From NCBI GenBank assembly GCA_938036875.1, contig CALHVX010000073.1, positions 1 through 64,000 on the forward strand: 64,000 nt of DNA, given 5' to 3'. Source of the stretch: an uncultured Pseudomonadales bacterium. GTDB lineage: Bacteria; Pseudomonadota; Gammaproteobacteria; Pseudomonadales; Azotimanducaceae. The notes beneath the pieces were generated by a model that did no database searches, was not told where the DNA came from, and saw only the letters and a program-made list of their open reading frames with translations. This document shows positions 1 through 9,270 of this stretch, in pieces. How positions within the stretch are numbered: position 1 is the stretch's first letter; the number at the start of each line of letters is the position of its first letter. The translations under genes were made by a program, and so were the position numbers.

Positions 1-372
1 ATCGTACTTTAGGCCCGGAAAGTGTTCTTGACACAGTTGCGCAAACACTTTGGTCTTATAGCTGCTCAGATAATCCCACTGCGGCTGCAGACCCTGAGTT
101 CGGTAGTATCGCCCGAGTAACCAAAGGCCCAAAACTACCCAACCGATGGAAACCATCACTACCAAATTCATATTGTCTTGAAGCGCAGGCACAAGGCGCG
201 CGGCCAACGTTGCAATGCTTCCAACCAACTGTTCTTGCACCATGGTTACAAACAGCAATACAACGGGTAGCAACACCAGTGGTATCAACAGAAGGCTAAC
301 CAACCGCGTCTTCCAAACCGACTTCAAAGCATGCAGACGTTGCTCTTCGAGGGATGCGTAGACGTCAGTCAT
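1..372 (-). CDS. DUF3137-like membrane protein, N-terminal part (cut by window edge)
   Basis: The first 124 codons of a minus-strand gene are visible; the rest lies beyond the left edge. Two hydrophobic segments (about residues 23-43 and 68-86) are joined by a short loop. They are followed by a Tyr-Lys-x-x-Val-Phe and Pro-Gly-Leu-Lys-Tyr stretch (about 105-123) that resembles the start of the soluble part of DUF3137 proteins, which are often encoded beside LemA. The ATG at 370-372 overlaps the lemA stop by 8 nt, so the two are probably translationally coupled. The function of DUF3137 proteins is not established. The family call is from memory of the motif and is moderate. Confidence 0.55.
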   Translation of the reverse strand, partial: MTDVYASLEEQRLHALKSVWKTRLVSLLLIPLVLLPVVLLFVTMVQEQLVGSIATLAARLVPALQDNMNLVVMVSIGWVVLGLWLLGRYYRTQGLQPQWDYLSSYKTKVFAQLCQEHFPGLKYD

Positions 373-955
373 GGTTGGATCTAGGCGGCAACGCAACCTG
401 AGGTGCTAGTTGGGCCGCCACATCAGCCGCATAGGGCAACAAGACAGGAAAATTCATGGTTCGGGCCACCACCAGCGAAGGAAACTGTTGCACCAAATTG
501 TTCATACGCATGACTTGAGCATTGAAAGCACGGCGTGACGCCGATATTTGCTCTTCAGCTTCAGTAAGGTTCTTCATCAAGTTTATGAACGGCCCATCTG
601 CTTTAAGGTCCGGATAAGCCTCGACACGAGCGACAAGTTTCACCATCGCACCCTCCAACGCAGCCTCTACCGGGGCACTATCGGGCTGACCCAGGCTTGC
701 CATCGCTCGGCTACGCAACTCGGTAACAGCAATTAGGGTCTTATGTTCATGATTCAAATAGCCCCGCACCGCGGAAACCAGATTTGGGATGAGCTGGTGG
801 CGACGTTTCAGGTTCACATCAATTCCAGCTCTAGCGTTGGCGCATGCATTGCGCAAGGCAACCAAGCGATTGAATGTGAGCAAGAAGTAGCCAACTAACA
901 CTAGCGCCACGATCATGCCAAGGATACCTAAGGTGGCAAAAACACTAGACATCAT
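365..955 (-). CDS. lemA: LemA family protein
   Basis: A 196-residue LemA protein with one N-terminal membrane helix (about residues 5-25) and a long helical cytoplasmic part. The family signature is clear: Asn-Leu-Thr-Glu-Ala-Glu-Glu-x-Ile-x-x-x-Arg-Arg-x-Phe-Asn near residue 130, then Asn-Asn-Leu-Val-x-x-Phe-Pro. The open frame extends 14 codons upstream, but an AAGGAG six bases before the ATG at 953-955 fixes the start there. It overlaps the downstream DUF3137-like gene, so the two form an operon. LemA proteins are membrane-anchored helical bundles of uncertain role; some are linked to membrane stress. Confidence 0.9.
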   Translation of the reverse strand: MMSSVFATLGILGMIVALVLVGYFLLTFNRLVALRNACANARAGIDVNLKRRHQLIPNLVSAVRGYLNHEHKTLIAVTELRSRAMASLGQPDSAPVEAALEGAMVKLVARVEAYPDLKADGPFINLMKNLTEAEEQISASRRAFNAQVMRMNNLVQQFPSLVVARTMNFPVLLPYAADVAAQLAPQVALPPRSNHD

Positions 956-1100
956 GTCAAGCTCCTTCGTATGGCACCAAAAGGCGATACTGTCCACATA
1001 AGTAAGGCCCCTACACCCCTTGGTCTGTCTAATCTCTGCGGTTCACGTCCACCCAAAAGGGAAAACCGTGGGCAACATCACAGTCTACGACACACCCCCG

Positions 1101-2537
1101 CTATGCCTTTACAACCGCGTAACGGGATAGGGTTTCTTGCCGAGCAATGGCATGATCCACCAGTGGATGCGGATAGTTTTCGCCCAACCTCACATCCGCC
1201 GCCTGCAACTCCAAAGGCGGAGCCTGCCATGGTGCATGAATAGACTTATCCGATAGCTTTGATAGCTCCGGAAGGTATCGGCGTATAAACGCGCCTTTGG
1301 GATCGAAACGCTGAGACTGGGTTATGGGGTTAAAAATTCGAAAATAGGGTTGTGCATCGCAGCCACTGGACGACGCCCACTGCCACCCGCCATTGTTCGC
1401 AGACAAATCAAAATCGATGAGTTGCTTTGCAAAGTAAGCTTCGCCGCGTTGCCAGCTAACGCCTAAGTCTTTGCATAAAAACGAGGCAACCACCATTCGC
1501 AAACGGTTGTGCATATACCCGGTTTGGTTGATTTGAGCCATTGCGGCATCCACCAACGGATAACCGGTTTTGCCATCACACCAAGCCTGGAACAAAGCGT
1601 CGGATTTTTCCCATCGAATACGGTCATAGGCGGGTTTGAACGAACCGCTAACAACATGCGGAAAGTTCGACAGGATCTGAAAGTAAAAATCCCGCCAAAC
1701 CAACTCTGACAACCAGGTCGCGGCGCCTTTGCTATCCGCTTGGCCATCCATTGACTGGCAGGCTTGAGCCACCGCTTGTCGAATGGAGATGGTGCCAAAT
1801 CGTAGATGTACCGACAGGTAGGACGGGCCCTTTACTGCAGGGAAGTTGCGCTGCTCTTCGTAACGATCAATTCTCGAGGAAAAATTCCTTAGCAGCTTTT
1901 TAGCACCATTCTCGCTGGGCTCAATTTTTAGAGCCACAAGATTGGTAGGCTCAAAACCAATTTTCTTCAAGCTCGGTAGCTTTGGTACCTTTTCTTGGGC
2001 TAACCGGGCCCAGCCTTTAGTTGCTAACGGACGAATACGATCAAGCTCAAAATTAGCCAGCCACTTGTTCTTGTAAGGTGTGAACACCGTATAAGGCTTG
2101 CCACCACCCGTGAGCAACTGGGTTTTCGCAAAGATCACGTGATCTTGCACCAACTCCAAGGCACAACCCATCTGCACCAAGTCATCTAGCACTTGGTTAT
2201 CGCGCGCTATTGCCGCCGGCTCATAGTCTTCTGCCGCCACAACCACATCTACCTTTAGCCTTTTAGCTAGCTTTACGATCTGTTGTGCACCCTTGCCATA
2301 CATCGCATGTAAGCCGCCACCACGCGCACGAAGCTGTTCGTCTACCGCGGTAACTGCGCGGTGAATAAACTCAACACGTCGATTGTCCGCAGGTAACAAG
2401 TCAAGGATATCGGTATCAAACACAAAACCAATATGGACTTGATCGGCTTGATCCAGTGCGCATTGGATGGCGCGATTATCACTGATTCGCAAATCACGCC
2501 TTAACCAGACTAAAGCCTTACGCAGGGGTTGGGTCAT
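1101..2537 (-). CDS. phrB: Deoxyribodipyrimidine photolyase (cryptochrome/photolyase family)
   Basis: A 478-residue photolyase. The N-terminal alpha/beta domain starts with the antenna-binding signature (Trp-Leu-Arg-Arg-Asp-Leu-Arg-x-x-Asp-Asn). The C-terminal FAD-binding domain has the diagnostic Thr-Gly-Tyr-Pro-Leu-Val-Asp-Ala-Ala-Met, the Met-His-Asn-Arg-Leu-Arg-Met segment, and the Asn-Asn-Gly-Gly-Trp-Gln-Trp region that binds FAD and contributes to electron transfer. Length and motifs fit class I CPD photolyase, which repairs UV-induced cyclobutane dimers using blue light. The frame is open 18 codons further upstream, but that would overlap the preceding gene and lose the conserved N-terminus, so the ATG at 2535-2537 is chosen. 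A DASH-type protein is less likely. Confidence 0.93.
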   Translation of the reverse strand: MTQPLRKALVWLRRDLRISDNRAIQCALDQADQVHIGFVFDTDILDLLPADNRRVEFIHRAVTAVDEQLRARGGGLHAMYGKGAQQIVKLAKRLKVDVVVAAEDYEPAAIARDNQVLDDLVQMGCALELVQDHVIFAKTQLLTGGGKPYTVFTPYKNKWLANFELDRIRPLATKGWARLAQEKVPKLPSLKKIGFEPTNLVALKIEPSENGAKKLLRNFSSRIDRYEEQRNFPAVKGPSYLSVHLRFGTISIRQAVAQACQSMDGQADSKGAATWLSELVWRDFYFQILSNFPHVVSGSFKPAYDRIRWEKSDALFQAWCDGKTGYPLVDAAMAQINQTGYMHNRLRMVVASFLCKDLGVSWQRGEAYFAKQLIDFDLSANNGGWQWASSSGCDAQPYFRIFNPITQSQRFDPKGAFIRRYLPELSKLSDKSIHAPWQAPPLELQAADVRLGENYPHPLVDHAIARQETLSRYAVVKA

Positions 2538-2565
2538 ACTCTTGTCTTCACCAAGTGTCACCAAG

Positions 2566-3411
2566 CTATAACGCCGCCGCCCACTCAACAACCTGAGCGA
2601 AGCTATCTAACATCTTCTTACTTTCGTCGTCATTGCTCGTCGGCAACGACAACACAACCTGGTTCACCCCTTTTGCCGCCAGCTCTGCCAATTGATCTGG
2701 AGAGCTAATTGCGGTGACCAACGCAATATCAATCTCATTTATGTCACGCCCACGCTTTTCGCATTCTTGGGTTAGCAGCGCTAATCGCTCGTCAAATTCT
2801 GGTACATGGACGGGATACCAGCCTTGAGCGTATTCCGCAATACGCTGCATGGCCCAAGTTGAGGTAGCACCCACATAGATTGGGGGGTGCGGGTTGCTGA
2901 CCGGTTTGGGCTCTACCCAAACCGGGTCAAAGTCCACGAACTCACCATGAAACTCTGCATCTTTTTGGGTCCAGCAAGCTTGCATCGCCAAAACATGCTC
3001 ACGCAAAACCTGCCAACGCTGGTTATAGGCCACTTGATGATTTTCTAGCTCCTCAGCGAGCCAACCTGCACCTACACCAAACAAAAAGCGCCCACCAGAC
3101 AAAGCGTCAAGAGACGCTGCTCGCTTAGCCAGCGTTATCGGATGATGTTCGGGTACTAAACAGATACCCGTACCAACCTTTAGTTTGCTGGTGACAGCTG
3201 CAACCTGCGCTAAAAAAGTGAAGGGTTCGTAGCTCTCCCAATAGATGCTGGGCAGATCTCCACCCATGGGGTAAGGCGTTTTTCGAGAAGCGGGAATATG
3301 CGTGTGTTCCACCACCCACAGTGCATCAAACCCTCTTGCCTCCAACGCTTGACCTAGAGCTACGGCGCTCATCGAGTAGGTTGTGGGAAAATTCGAGATA
3401 CCAACCTTCAT
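2566..3411 (-). CDS. LLM-class (luciferase-like) flavin/F420 oxidoreductase, TIGR03619-like
   Basis: A 281-residue TIM-barrel protein of the bacterial luciferase-like superfamily. Recognisable parts are the N-terminal Phe-Asp-Ala-Leu-Trp-Val-Val-Glu-His strand, Thr-Gly-Ile-Cys-Leu-Val-Pro-Glu-His-His-Pro (about 100), and Leu-Ser-Gly-Gly-Arg-Phe-Leu-Phe-Gly-Val-Gly-Ala-Gly-Trp (about 125-140), the flavin/F420-binding region. The annotated relatives are often called F420-dependent, but FMN use is equally possible in a gammaproteobacterium. The substrate is unknown. Its start codon overlaps the stop of the small gene upstream (TAATG), indicating coupled translation. Confidence 0.85.
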   Translation of the reverse strand: MKVGISNFPTTYSMSAVALGQALEARGFDALWVVEHTHIPASRKTPYPMGGDLPSIYWESYEPFTFLAQVAAVTSKLKVGTGICLVPEHHPITLAKRAASLDALSGGRFLFGVGAGWLAEELENHQVAYNQRWQVLREHVLAMQACWTQKDAEFHGEFVDFDPVWVEPKPVSNPHPPIYVGATSTWAMQRIAEYAQGWYPVHVPEFDERLALLTQECEKRGRDINEIDIALVTAISSPDQLAELAAKGVNQVVLSLPTSNDDESKKMLDSFAQVVEWAAAL

Positions 3412-3599
3412 TATTCGCTCCCTTTGTCGTTCGCAGCGGCTTCTAAAGCATCAATTTCAACCTTAATGGCTTCTGCCTCGACGACTAACTTGGCGTTCTC
3501 ACGTATATCACCACGATGCATTGCATGCATGGCTGCCTCAAGCTTTTGCCCATAGGCTTTTTTTAATTTTTTGGTTGGGTCTCTTTTAAAAAATGGCAT
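3411..3599 (-). CDS. Small charged helical protein, DUF6435-like
   Basis: A 62-residue protein with a basic N-terminus (Phe-Phe-Lys-Arg-Asp-Pro-x-Lys-Lys-Leu) and a helical remainder rich in Ala, Glu and Lys with a Gly-Asp-Ile-Arg turn near residue 30. This layout matches the small DUF6435-type proteins common in marine gammaproteobacteria, whose function is unknown. No signal peptide or membrane segment is seen. Its TAA stop shares a base with the ATG of the downstream LLM gene, and it lies 4 bp after the 3604-4581 hydrolase on the same strand, so all three are probably one transcript. Confidence 0.65.
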   Translation of the reverse strand: MPFFKRDPTKKLKKAYGQKLEAAMHAMHRGDIRENAKLVVEAEAIKVEIDALEAAANDKGSE

Positions 3600-3603
3600 A
3601 GGG

Positions 3604-4581
3604 TTATAAGGAGTCCAAAAATTCTATGAGGGCCTGGTTTACTTCTGTTGGCGCTTCTTGCTGCGTCCAGTGGCCAATACCAGGCAGTATGACAACGTCG
3701 CGCAAATTCACCGCCACTTGTCGCATGGGTTCTTCATAACCGGGATTCATACGTATCAAATCTCGGTCCCCGCTAATAAAGAGTGCGGGTTGCTCAATGG
3801 TTTTGCCTTGAAATGGTGCAGACAACTCCCAGCTCCGCTCAATGTTTCGGTACCAGTTGATCGGGCCACGGAACCCATTGCGCGTGAACTCACCAACAAA
3901 GTAATCCAGCTCTTCTTGGCTGAGCCAGTCCGGGAGTACTTCGGTATCTTGCAACTGGTCCAAAAAGTACGCGGTATTGGGGGGTGGGTTCATCACGCCC
4001 GCAAGCCCAGTATCTTCGGCGTTGCCCGAGGCGCCAAACATAAATCGACGCAAGGAGTAAGCAACATCATGGCTGAGCTCATGCTCCGCTACACCTGGCG
4101 TTTGAAAATAAAGGATGTAGAAAAAACGGTCACCAAAGGTCGCGCGCATAGTTTCGATCGGGCTGACCGGTGCTCGGTCTGTTGTGGGTACCGACAAAGC
4201 AGCCACGGCTCGAAAAACGTCCGGCCGCCACAAGGCTGCATTCCAAGCTACTGGCGCCCCCCAATCGTGACCTACAATCACAGCATTCTCGTCACCTAAA
4301 GCATGCACCAAGCCGACAATATCACCCACTAAATGCTGTTGTGTGTAGGCATCAATGGCCTCAGGTTTATCGGTATCGCCGTAGCCGCGCTGGTCCGGAG
4401 CAACCACATGATAGCCAGCAGCAGCCAGCGCCGGTAGCTGATGTCGCCAGCTGTACCAACTTTCAGGAAACCCATGACACATCACAACGAGTTTGCCTTT
4501 GCCGGCGTTTTCAACCCCACACTCGGCAATATGCATACTGATGCCATTGGTCGTAAGATTACGGTGGGTTATCTCATGCAT
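3604..4581 (-). CDS. Alpha/beta hydrolase, soluble epoxide-hydrolase type
   Basis: A 325-residue alpha/beta hydrolase. It has the oxyanion-hole motif His-Gly-Phe-Pro (36-39), the nucleophile elbow Gly-His-Asp-Trp-Gly with Asp106, a late acid in Gly-Asp-Arg-Asp-Leu, and the catalytic His in Gly-Ile-Gly-His-Trp near the C-terminus. An Asp nucleophile plus a cap-domain Tyr-rich segment (Ile-Asn-Trp-Tyr-Arg-Asn) fits epoxide hydrolases, which open epoxides to vicinal diols; a haloalkane dehalogenase is the main alternative. The open frame extends 51 codons upstream, but those residues are not family-like, so the ATG at 4579-4581 is used. It heads the operon running down to the LLM gene. Confidence 0.85.
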   Translation of the reverse strand: MHEITHRNLTTNGISMHIAECGVENAGKGKLVVMCHGFPESWYSWRHQLPALAAAGYHVVAPDQRGYGDTDKPEAIDAYTQQHLVGDIVGLVHALGDENAVIVGHDWGAPVAWNAALWRPDVFRAVAALSVPTTDRAPVSPIETMRATFGDRFFYILYFQTPGVAEHELSHDVAYSLRRFMFGASGNAEDTGLAGVMNPPPNTAYFLDQLQDTEVLPDWLSQEELDYFVGEFTRNGFRGPINWYRNIERSWELSAPFQGKTIEQPALFISGDRDLIRMNPGYEEPMRQVAVNLRDVVILPGIGHWTQQEAPTEVNQALIEFLDSL

Positions 4582-4678
4582 ATCTGACTCGACTAAGGAA
4601 GAATTCGACTCTATATTTCCACCCTTACCTAACCAATGCAATCGGCTTAAGACCGGCGCTGAGCAAAAGAGACTTTCA

Positions 4679-4975
4679 ATGACCAAAGCTGAATTGCGTC
4701 GCGCGGTAAAGCACGCACAAATCACCGCAAACATTGTGAGCGATGGTTCGCGTTGCTACTTTGTGGAGTTACTAGGTCCAGAAGGAATGAACATATTGCA
4801 GGATCGGCATGGCAAGATCCTGTTCTTCTACAACATTGGTGAGGCTAGAGCATTACTGGCCAAAGCCAAAGTAACTACTATTGCGTTAACCATGCGAATC
4901 GCCGCCGATGAAGCTTGCGCCGGCCCACTTACCCAGAATTCTGGGTTTGCAACGCTGCCGATAAACGATGGCTAG
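4679..4975 (+). CDS. Small hypothetical protein, possibly DUF6482-like
   Basis: A 98-residue cytoplasmic protein starting at the ATG at 4679-4681, preceded by AAGAGA. Its middle (Tyr-Phe-Val-Glu-Leu-Leu then Gly-Lys-Ile-Leu-Phe-Phe-Tyr) alternates as beta strands, followed by a helix with Ala-Arg-Ala-Leu-Leu. That order resembles DUF6482 proteins of pseudomonads, which have no known function. It is divergent from the epoxide hydrolase (97 bp between starts) and overlaps the 3' end of the convergent hybrid kinase by 4 nt. The upstream part of the open frame is ignored because it shadows the hydrolase. Confidence 0.6.
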   Translation: MTKAELRRAVKHAQITANIVSDGSRCYFVELLGPEGMNILQDRHGKILFFYNIGEARALLAKAKVTTIALTMRIAADEACAGPLTQNSGFATLPINDG

Positions 4976-7380
4976 GCGGGTAGGACCGCCGATTGCGCTC
5001 GTTCCAGCGCATTTCTCAGGTCCTGGAGGCGCACCGGTTTGCTAATAAAGTCATCCATCCCCGCCTCTAGGCAAGAAGCCCGGTCTTCAGCACGAGCATT
5101 CGCCGTCATCGCCAAAATATAGGGCTGATCCATTTGGCTATCAGCACGAATCAATCGAGTTGCCTCTATCCCATCTAGCTCAGGCATTTGCACGTCCATC
5201 AGCACAATCGGATACGGGCGCTTACGCAACATATCGATTGCCTCACGACCGTTTGAGGCCACATCGCAGCCCAAACCTAGTTTTTTCAACATTTGCTTGG
5301 CAACAATTTGATTGGTTTGATTATCTTCAGCTAGCAAAACAAACTGATTCGATAGCTTTAGTGGTTCCATGCTGGCTGGTGTGCCTACAATTTGGGCTTT
5401 AGCCTTTGGCTCCAACGCGGCATTGACACAGCGCTGAAGCTCGCTAGGTCGCACGGGTTTGCGCGCAATGGCACTAAAGTGTTCTCGCGCTACTTCCTGA
5501 GAATCCACTGAGGTTAACAAGATGACGGGCGGTCGATTCGCAGCGGGTAACTGTTGTGTCATCGAGAGACCATCCATATCTGGCATAGCCATATCGGCAA
5601 TAATTAGGTCGGGGTTGTTATCTTGGCAAGCCACTAGTAATTCGTGTGGGGTTTCAAACATTCTAGCGATTGCCCCCAGCTCAGCAAGCTGGCCCGCTAA
5701 AACTCGCCGATTGGTGGCATTATCATCTACCGCGTAGATCACTTGCTTGGCTAACGTTGACCGTGGAACAACCTTTGGCGCTACCCCTAGCTGCAAGGGA
5801 ATCTGAAAGTAAAATGTTGATCCCTCCTCAATCACGCTGCTAGCCGCAAGCTCACCGCCCATAAGCTGAACCAAAGACCGGGAAATGGACAGGCCTAAAC
5901 CGGTACCGCCAAAACGCCGAGTTGTCGAGGCGTCAGCCTGAGTGAAAGCATCGAACAGTTTGCCAACCTTGTCTTGGGGGATACCAATACCACTATCAAT
6001 CACCTCAAACATCACCTGCGCGCTAGCACCGGGTTGTCCGCTTGGCGAATGCACTCGTAACCGCAAGCACACCTCACCTTTCTCGGTAAATTTGACCGCA
6101 TTGGACAGCAAGTTCACCAATATCTGGCGGAGCCGCTGAATATCTCCGATCACGCTAGTGGGGGCACGCAATTGGCAATCAAACACAAGCTCAAGGTGTT
6201 TGGCCGCGGCAATCGGCGAGATGATATCTAGCGCCTCTGCTGCACATTGCTCGAGATCGAAGGCCTGCAACTCCAGCTCCACCTGTCCTGCCTCAAGCTT
6301 AGAAAAATCCAAAATTTCGTTAATGATAACCAACAGGGATTCACCGCTACTGCGTATGGTTTCAACGAAGCTTCGCTGCTCATCATCTAACGAGGTATTG
6401 ATCAGCAACGATGTCATACCAATGACGCCATTCATGGGGGTACGAATCTCATGACTCATGTTTGCGAGAAACAGGCCACGCGCTTCCATTGCCACAACAG
6501 CATTTTCTTTAGCTAACTCCAACTGCTGTTGTTGTTTGTGCAATGCGGTGAGATCAACTAGGCGGACCAATGTCGCGTTACGTGCTGATTTCAACACCGG
6601 CACAGGTGAAACGCTTATCTGACCGTAGAATTGCCGGCCGCTACTAGTCTCAAACTCCGCATCTAGCTGCTGGTGGGTTTCTATTCCACCGCCTTGCGCT
6701 AGCAAAACGGCTTTGCACATTTTTCTTACGAGGGTTGGATCATCGGTTTCGAATAGCGCCAGCATTTTCTTGTTCATACCAAGCAGCTTATCCGTGTCAT
6801 TTTCGATGTAGTACATTCCATCTACAGCGCTTTCAAAGACAGAACGAATCAACGCATTGGCAACCTCCTCGCGTTCGCGACGGCGGATGAGGCTGACCCT
6901 GAACACCCCGGCAATGGCTGCGCAAATGAGGAAGTTCGACACGATAGAAGCATCGGTAAACTGGGGGTTATCGACGAACCAAACACACTGCAGCAGAATA
7001 AGGCAGCTACCCAGGCACCAAGCCCAAACCAGCTTTGGTTCATGCAAAATGGTGACCAGCAGAGCAATCAACAACAAGCTGGATAGCGGATCATCGTTAC
7101 CTGCGTTTGATGCGATCATGCGCAACAAAAAATAGCTGGCCAGGCAGTAGCCGGCTAAGACAGAGATCCAGCCAACATAAGGCACAAGACGGCTACGGCT
7201 GAAGGTTGCACGCAAACCAAAGCAAAAAAGCAGCCCGTAAGCACCCAAAGCCCAACTCAAATAGGGCTGCAACGCCTGGTAAGTAGGGCCCAGCTCCGTA
7301 TAGCTCCAGGATATGCTGACACCACCGGCAAGGATGACCCAGCGGTAGAGCTTTAGTGTCTGCGTGTCTGCAACTGCCAT
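4972..7380 (-). CDS. Membrane-bound hybrid sensor histidine kinase with two receiver domains
   Basis: An 802-residue hybrid kinase. The N-terminal third (about 12-165) holds six or so hydrophobic segments forming an unidentified membrane sensor. A PAS-like region (about 175-285) and a coiled coil follow. HisKA has the phospho-accepting His310 in Met-Ser-His-Glu-Ile-Arg-Thr-Pro; HATPase has the N box (Leu-Leu-Ser-Asn-Ala-Val-Lys-Phe) and Gly-Thr-Gly-Leu-Gly-Leu. Two receiver domains follow; both keep the acidic pair and the Asp acceptor (the second at about Asp729 in Leu-Met-Asp-Val-Gln-Met-Pro). No HPt domain is present, so a separate phosphotransfer protein would be needed. The stimulus is unknown. 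Confidence 0.93.
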   Translation of the reverse strand: MAVADTQTLKLYRWVILAGGVSISWSYTELGPTYQALQPYLSWALGAYGLLFCFGLRATFSRSRLVPYVGWISVLAGYCLASYFLLRMIASNAGNDDPLSSLLLIALLVTILHEPKLVWAWCLGSCLILLQCVWFVDNPQFTDASIVSNFLICAAIAGVFRVSLIRRREREEVANALIRSVFESAVDGMYYIENDTDKLLGMNKKMLALFETDDPTLVRKMCKAVLLAQGGGIETHQQLDAEFETSSGRQFYGQISVSPVPVLKSARNATLVRLVDLTALHKQQQQLELAKENAVVAMEARGLFLANMSHEIRTPMNGVIGMTSLLINTSLDDEQRSFVETIRSSGESLLVIINEILDFSKLEAGQVELELQAFDLEQCAAEALDIISPIAAAKHLELVFDCQLRAPTSVIGDIQRLRQILVNLLSNAVKFTEKGEVCLRLRVHSPSGQPGASAQVMFEVIDSGIGIPQDKVGKLFDAFTQADASTTRRFGGTGLGLSISRSLVQLMGGELAASSVIEEGSTFYFQIPLQLGVAPKVVPRSTLAKQVIYAVDDNATNRRVLAGQLAELGAIARMFETPHELLVACQDNNPDLIIADMAMPDMDGLSMTQQLPAANRPPVILLTSVDSQEVAREHFSAIARKPVRPSELQRCVNAALEPKAKAQIVGTPASMEPLKLSNQFVLLAEDNQTNQIVAKQMLKKLGLGCDVASNGREAIDMLRKRPYPIVLMDVQMPELDGIEATRLIRADSQMDQPYILAMTANARAEDRASCLEAGMDDFISKPVRLQDLRNALERAQSAVLPA

Positions 7381-7531
7381 ACTGACCGTAAGTTCTTTGA
7401 CTAACTTTAAGTGTAGATGCTGTGTCAGTTTTGGCCGAAAACCCTAGCTAGATATCGCGTCAAAAAAACGTCACCCTAGGCATCTAAGAGATCCAACGAG
7501 CCAAACCAAACCCTTCTATATAGGTGCACCC

Positions 7532-8044
7532 TTGACCAGACCAACGCAGACCCTCCATAAAGCACTAGCCTGCATTTTGTTAGCAACAGCCCCAGCCATA
7601 GGATGGACGGAAGAATTGGGTAGCGTGGACACTAAGTTCGCCCTCCTAAGCCCCGATGACACCATTAAGCTTGAAGTCTTTAGTGACCCCAAAATTCAGG
7701 GTATCGCCTGCTATCTCAGCCGCGCCCAAAAAGGTGGCTATCGAGGTGCTCTGGGCATTGCCGAGGATACTTCGGACGCATCCATTGATTGTCGACAAAC
7801 CGGCCCTGTGTCCATAGATGCAACTTTCGACGAAGGCGAGTCGGTTTTTCGCGAACGTCGATCGCTAATCTTTAAGTCGTTAAAAGTGGTTCGGTTTTGC
7901 GATGTTGAGAACAACGCCGTGGTTTATTTGGCCTACAGCGAACGGGTGATCGAAGGATCACCTAAAAATTCAGTTTCCGCTGTACCGATCAAACCTTGGC
8001 CTGGCGCCAATGAGACAGATGCTCGTTGTCGCTATGAAGACTAA
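7532..8044 (+). CDS. creA: CreA family exported protein
   Basis: A 170-residue protein that closely matches the enterobacterial CreA family: Gly-Ser-Val-Asp-Thr after the signal peptide, Leu-Gly-x-Ala-Glu-Asp-Thr-Ser-Asp in the middle, and Tyr-Leu-Ala-Tyr-Ser-x-x-Val-x-Glu-Gly-Ser-Pro-Lys-Asn near the end. A signal peptide of about 26 residues ends near Ala/Trp-Thr-Glu-Glu, so the protein is periplasmic. The start is a TTG at 7532-7534, preceded by AGGTG; there is no in-frame ATG that would preserve the signal peptide. CreA has no established function. In enterobacteria it precedes the creBCD genes; those are absent here, though two-component genes flank it on both sides. Confidence 0.92.
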   Translation: MTRPTQTLHKALACILLATAPAIGWTEELGSVDTKFALLSPDDTIKLEVFSDPKIQGIACYLSRAQKGGYRGALGIAEDTSDASIDCRQTGPVSIDATFDEGESVFRERRSLIFKSLKVVRFCDVENNAVVYLAYSERVIEGSPKNSVSAVPIKPWPGANETDARCRYED

Positions 8045-8046
8045 GC

Positions 8047-9270
8047 TCAGACCGGCAAGGTGAAGGTAAACACACTGCCTTCACCCAAAACCGCATCAAC
8101 AGAAATGGTGCCTTTATGTTGATGCACAATCTGGCTACAAAGATACAACCCAATCCCCATACCATTCTGGGAATTTTGGCCTTGAGGATCACATTGGTAG
8201 AGCCGATCAAATATAAACTCGGCATGTTCCGATGAAATTCCATAACCATTATCTTCAACCCGAACTTCCAAACAGCCATCCGCTTTTTGGTAGCTTGCAC
8301 TCACGTCTATACGCCCGCCTGCCTCGGTAAACTTAACCGCATTGCGCATAAGGTTTGCTAGCACTTGGCGTATGCGCATCCCATCAACCATACAGATCGG
8401 TAGATCGGACTCAATGTGTAACTCCAAGGTGAGTTGATGCTCCCGAGCCCAAGGCCGCTGGACCGAAATCTCGTTAGTGATTAACTCCACCATATCCGTT
8501 GGTTGTGCAACCAATTCCAACTTGCCGGTTTCCACTCTAGCGGCGTCAAACAAATCATTTACCAACAGGGTTAGTCGATCGCAACAACCTAGAGAGGTTT
8601 GCATGGCATCTAGCTGTCCTTCGGTAACCTCCCCTAAAACCTCGTCATGGACCAACGAGCAAAATTCTCGAATAGCCGTTATTGGTGTTTTGAGCTCGTG
8701 AGAAACCGTGTGGTAGAAAGATTGTACCTCCCGATTTTTGCGGCGTAGATCTTCGATGGCCAACTGCAAATTCTGCCGTTCGGTATCTAGGGTTCGAGAT
8801 AGGTCGGCCTTGGATATGCTGTTATGAATCGCCCGTCTCAATGCACCAGGGGTTACTTTGTTCTTGGCTAGATAGTCAGCAGCACCGTTGCGCATTGCGT
8901 TGGTTGCTTTGGCTTCAGAGCCGTAGCTCGACATGATGACCACCGGCAGATGGCTATCTTGCGCAGCATTTTTTAACGCCCGAATATGACCACGTGCGAC
9001 GCCACCAACCAAGTGGAAATCAAGCAGAACACAATCCACCAGTTGCTGCTGAATCATCAACTTTGCAACTTCTGTGCTGCCGCAAACGATTACTCGGATA
9101 TCGCTGTGGATCTTACGAATGACATCAGAAAACTGTTCTCTATCCGCTTCATCATCATCAACAATGAGCACCGTCAACGGTTCACCATCAAGGTTGGCCA
9201 ACGGCGGGACAAAGGTATCGACCTCCGTATCGACCTTGGAACTTGCTTCTGCTTTCATGCTGCTAGCCAT
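8047..9270 (-). CDS. Receiver-histidine kinase fusion (REC-HisKA-HATPase), module 1
   Basis: A soluble protein of about 407 residues. An N-terminal receiver domain (about 33-150) has the acidic Asp-Asp-Asp triad and the phospho-acceptor Asp85 in Leu-Leu-Asp-Phe. A short coiled coil leads to HisKA with His192 in Ser-His-Glu-Leu-Lys-Thr-Pro, then a HATPase with an intact N box (Met-Arg-Asn-Ala-Val-Lys-Phe), Asp-Asn-Gly-Tyr-Gly and Gly-Met-Gly-Ile-Gly-Leu. There is no membrane segment, so input probably arrives through the receiver. The ATG at 9268-9270 overlaps the upstream stop by 8 nt. It is the last of four co-directional genes and closely resembles the kinase at 50984-52246. Confidence 0.92.
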   Translation of the reverse strand: MASSMKAEASSKVDTEVDTFVPPLANLDGEPLTVLIVDDDEADREQFSDVIRKIHSDIRVIVCGSTEVAKLMIQQQLVDCVLLDFHLVGGVARGHIRALKNAAQDSHLPVVIMSSYGSEAKATNAMRNGAADYLAKNKVTPGALRRAIHNSISKADLSRTLDTERQNLQLAIEDLRRKNREVQSFYHTVSHELKTPITAIREFCSLVHDEVLGEVTEGQLDAMQTSLGCCDRLTLLVNDLFDAARVETGKLELVAQPTDMVELITNEISVQRPWAREHQLTLELHIESDLPICMVDGMRIRQVLANLMRNAVKFTEAGGRIDVSASYQKADGCLEVRVEDNGYGISSEHAEFIFDRLYQCDPQGQNSQNGMGIGLYLCSQIVHQHKGTISVDAVLGEGSVFTFTLPV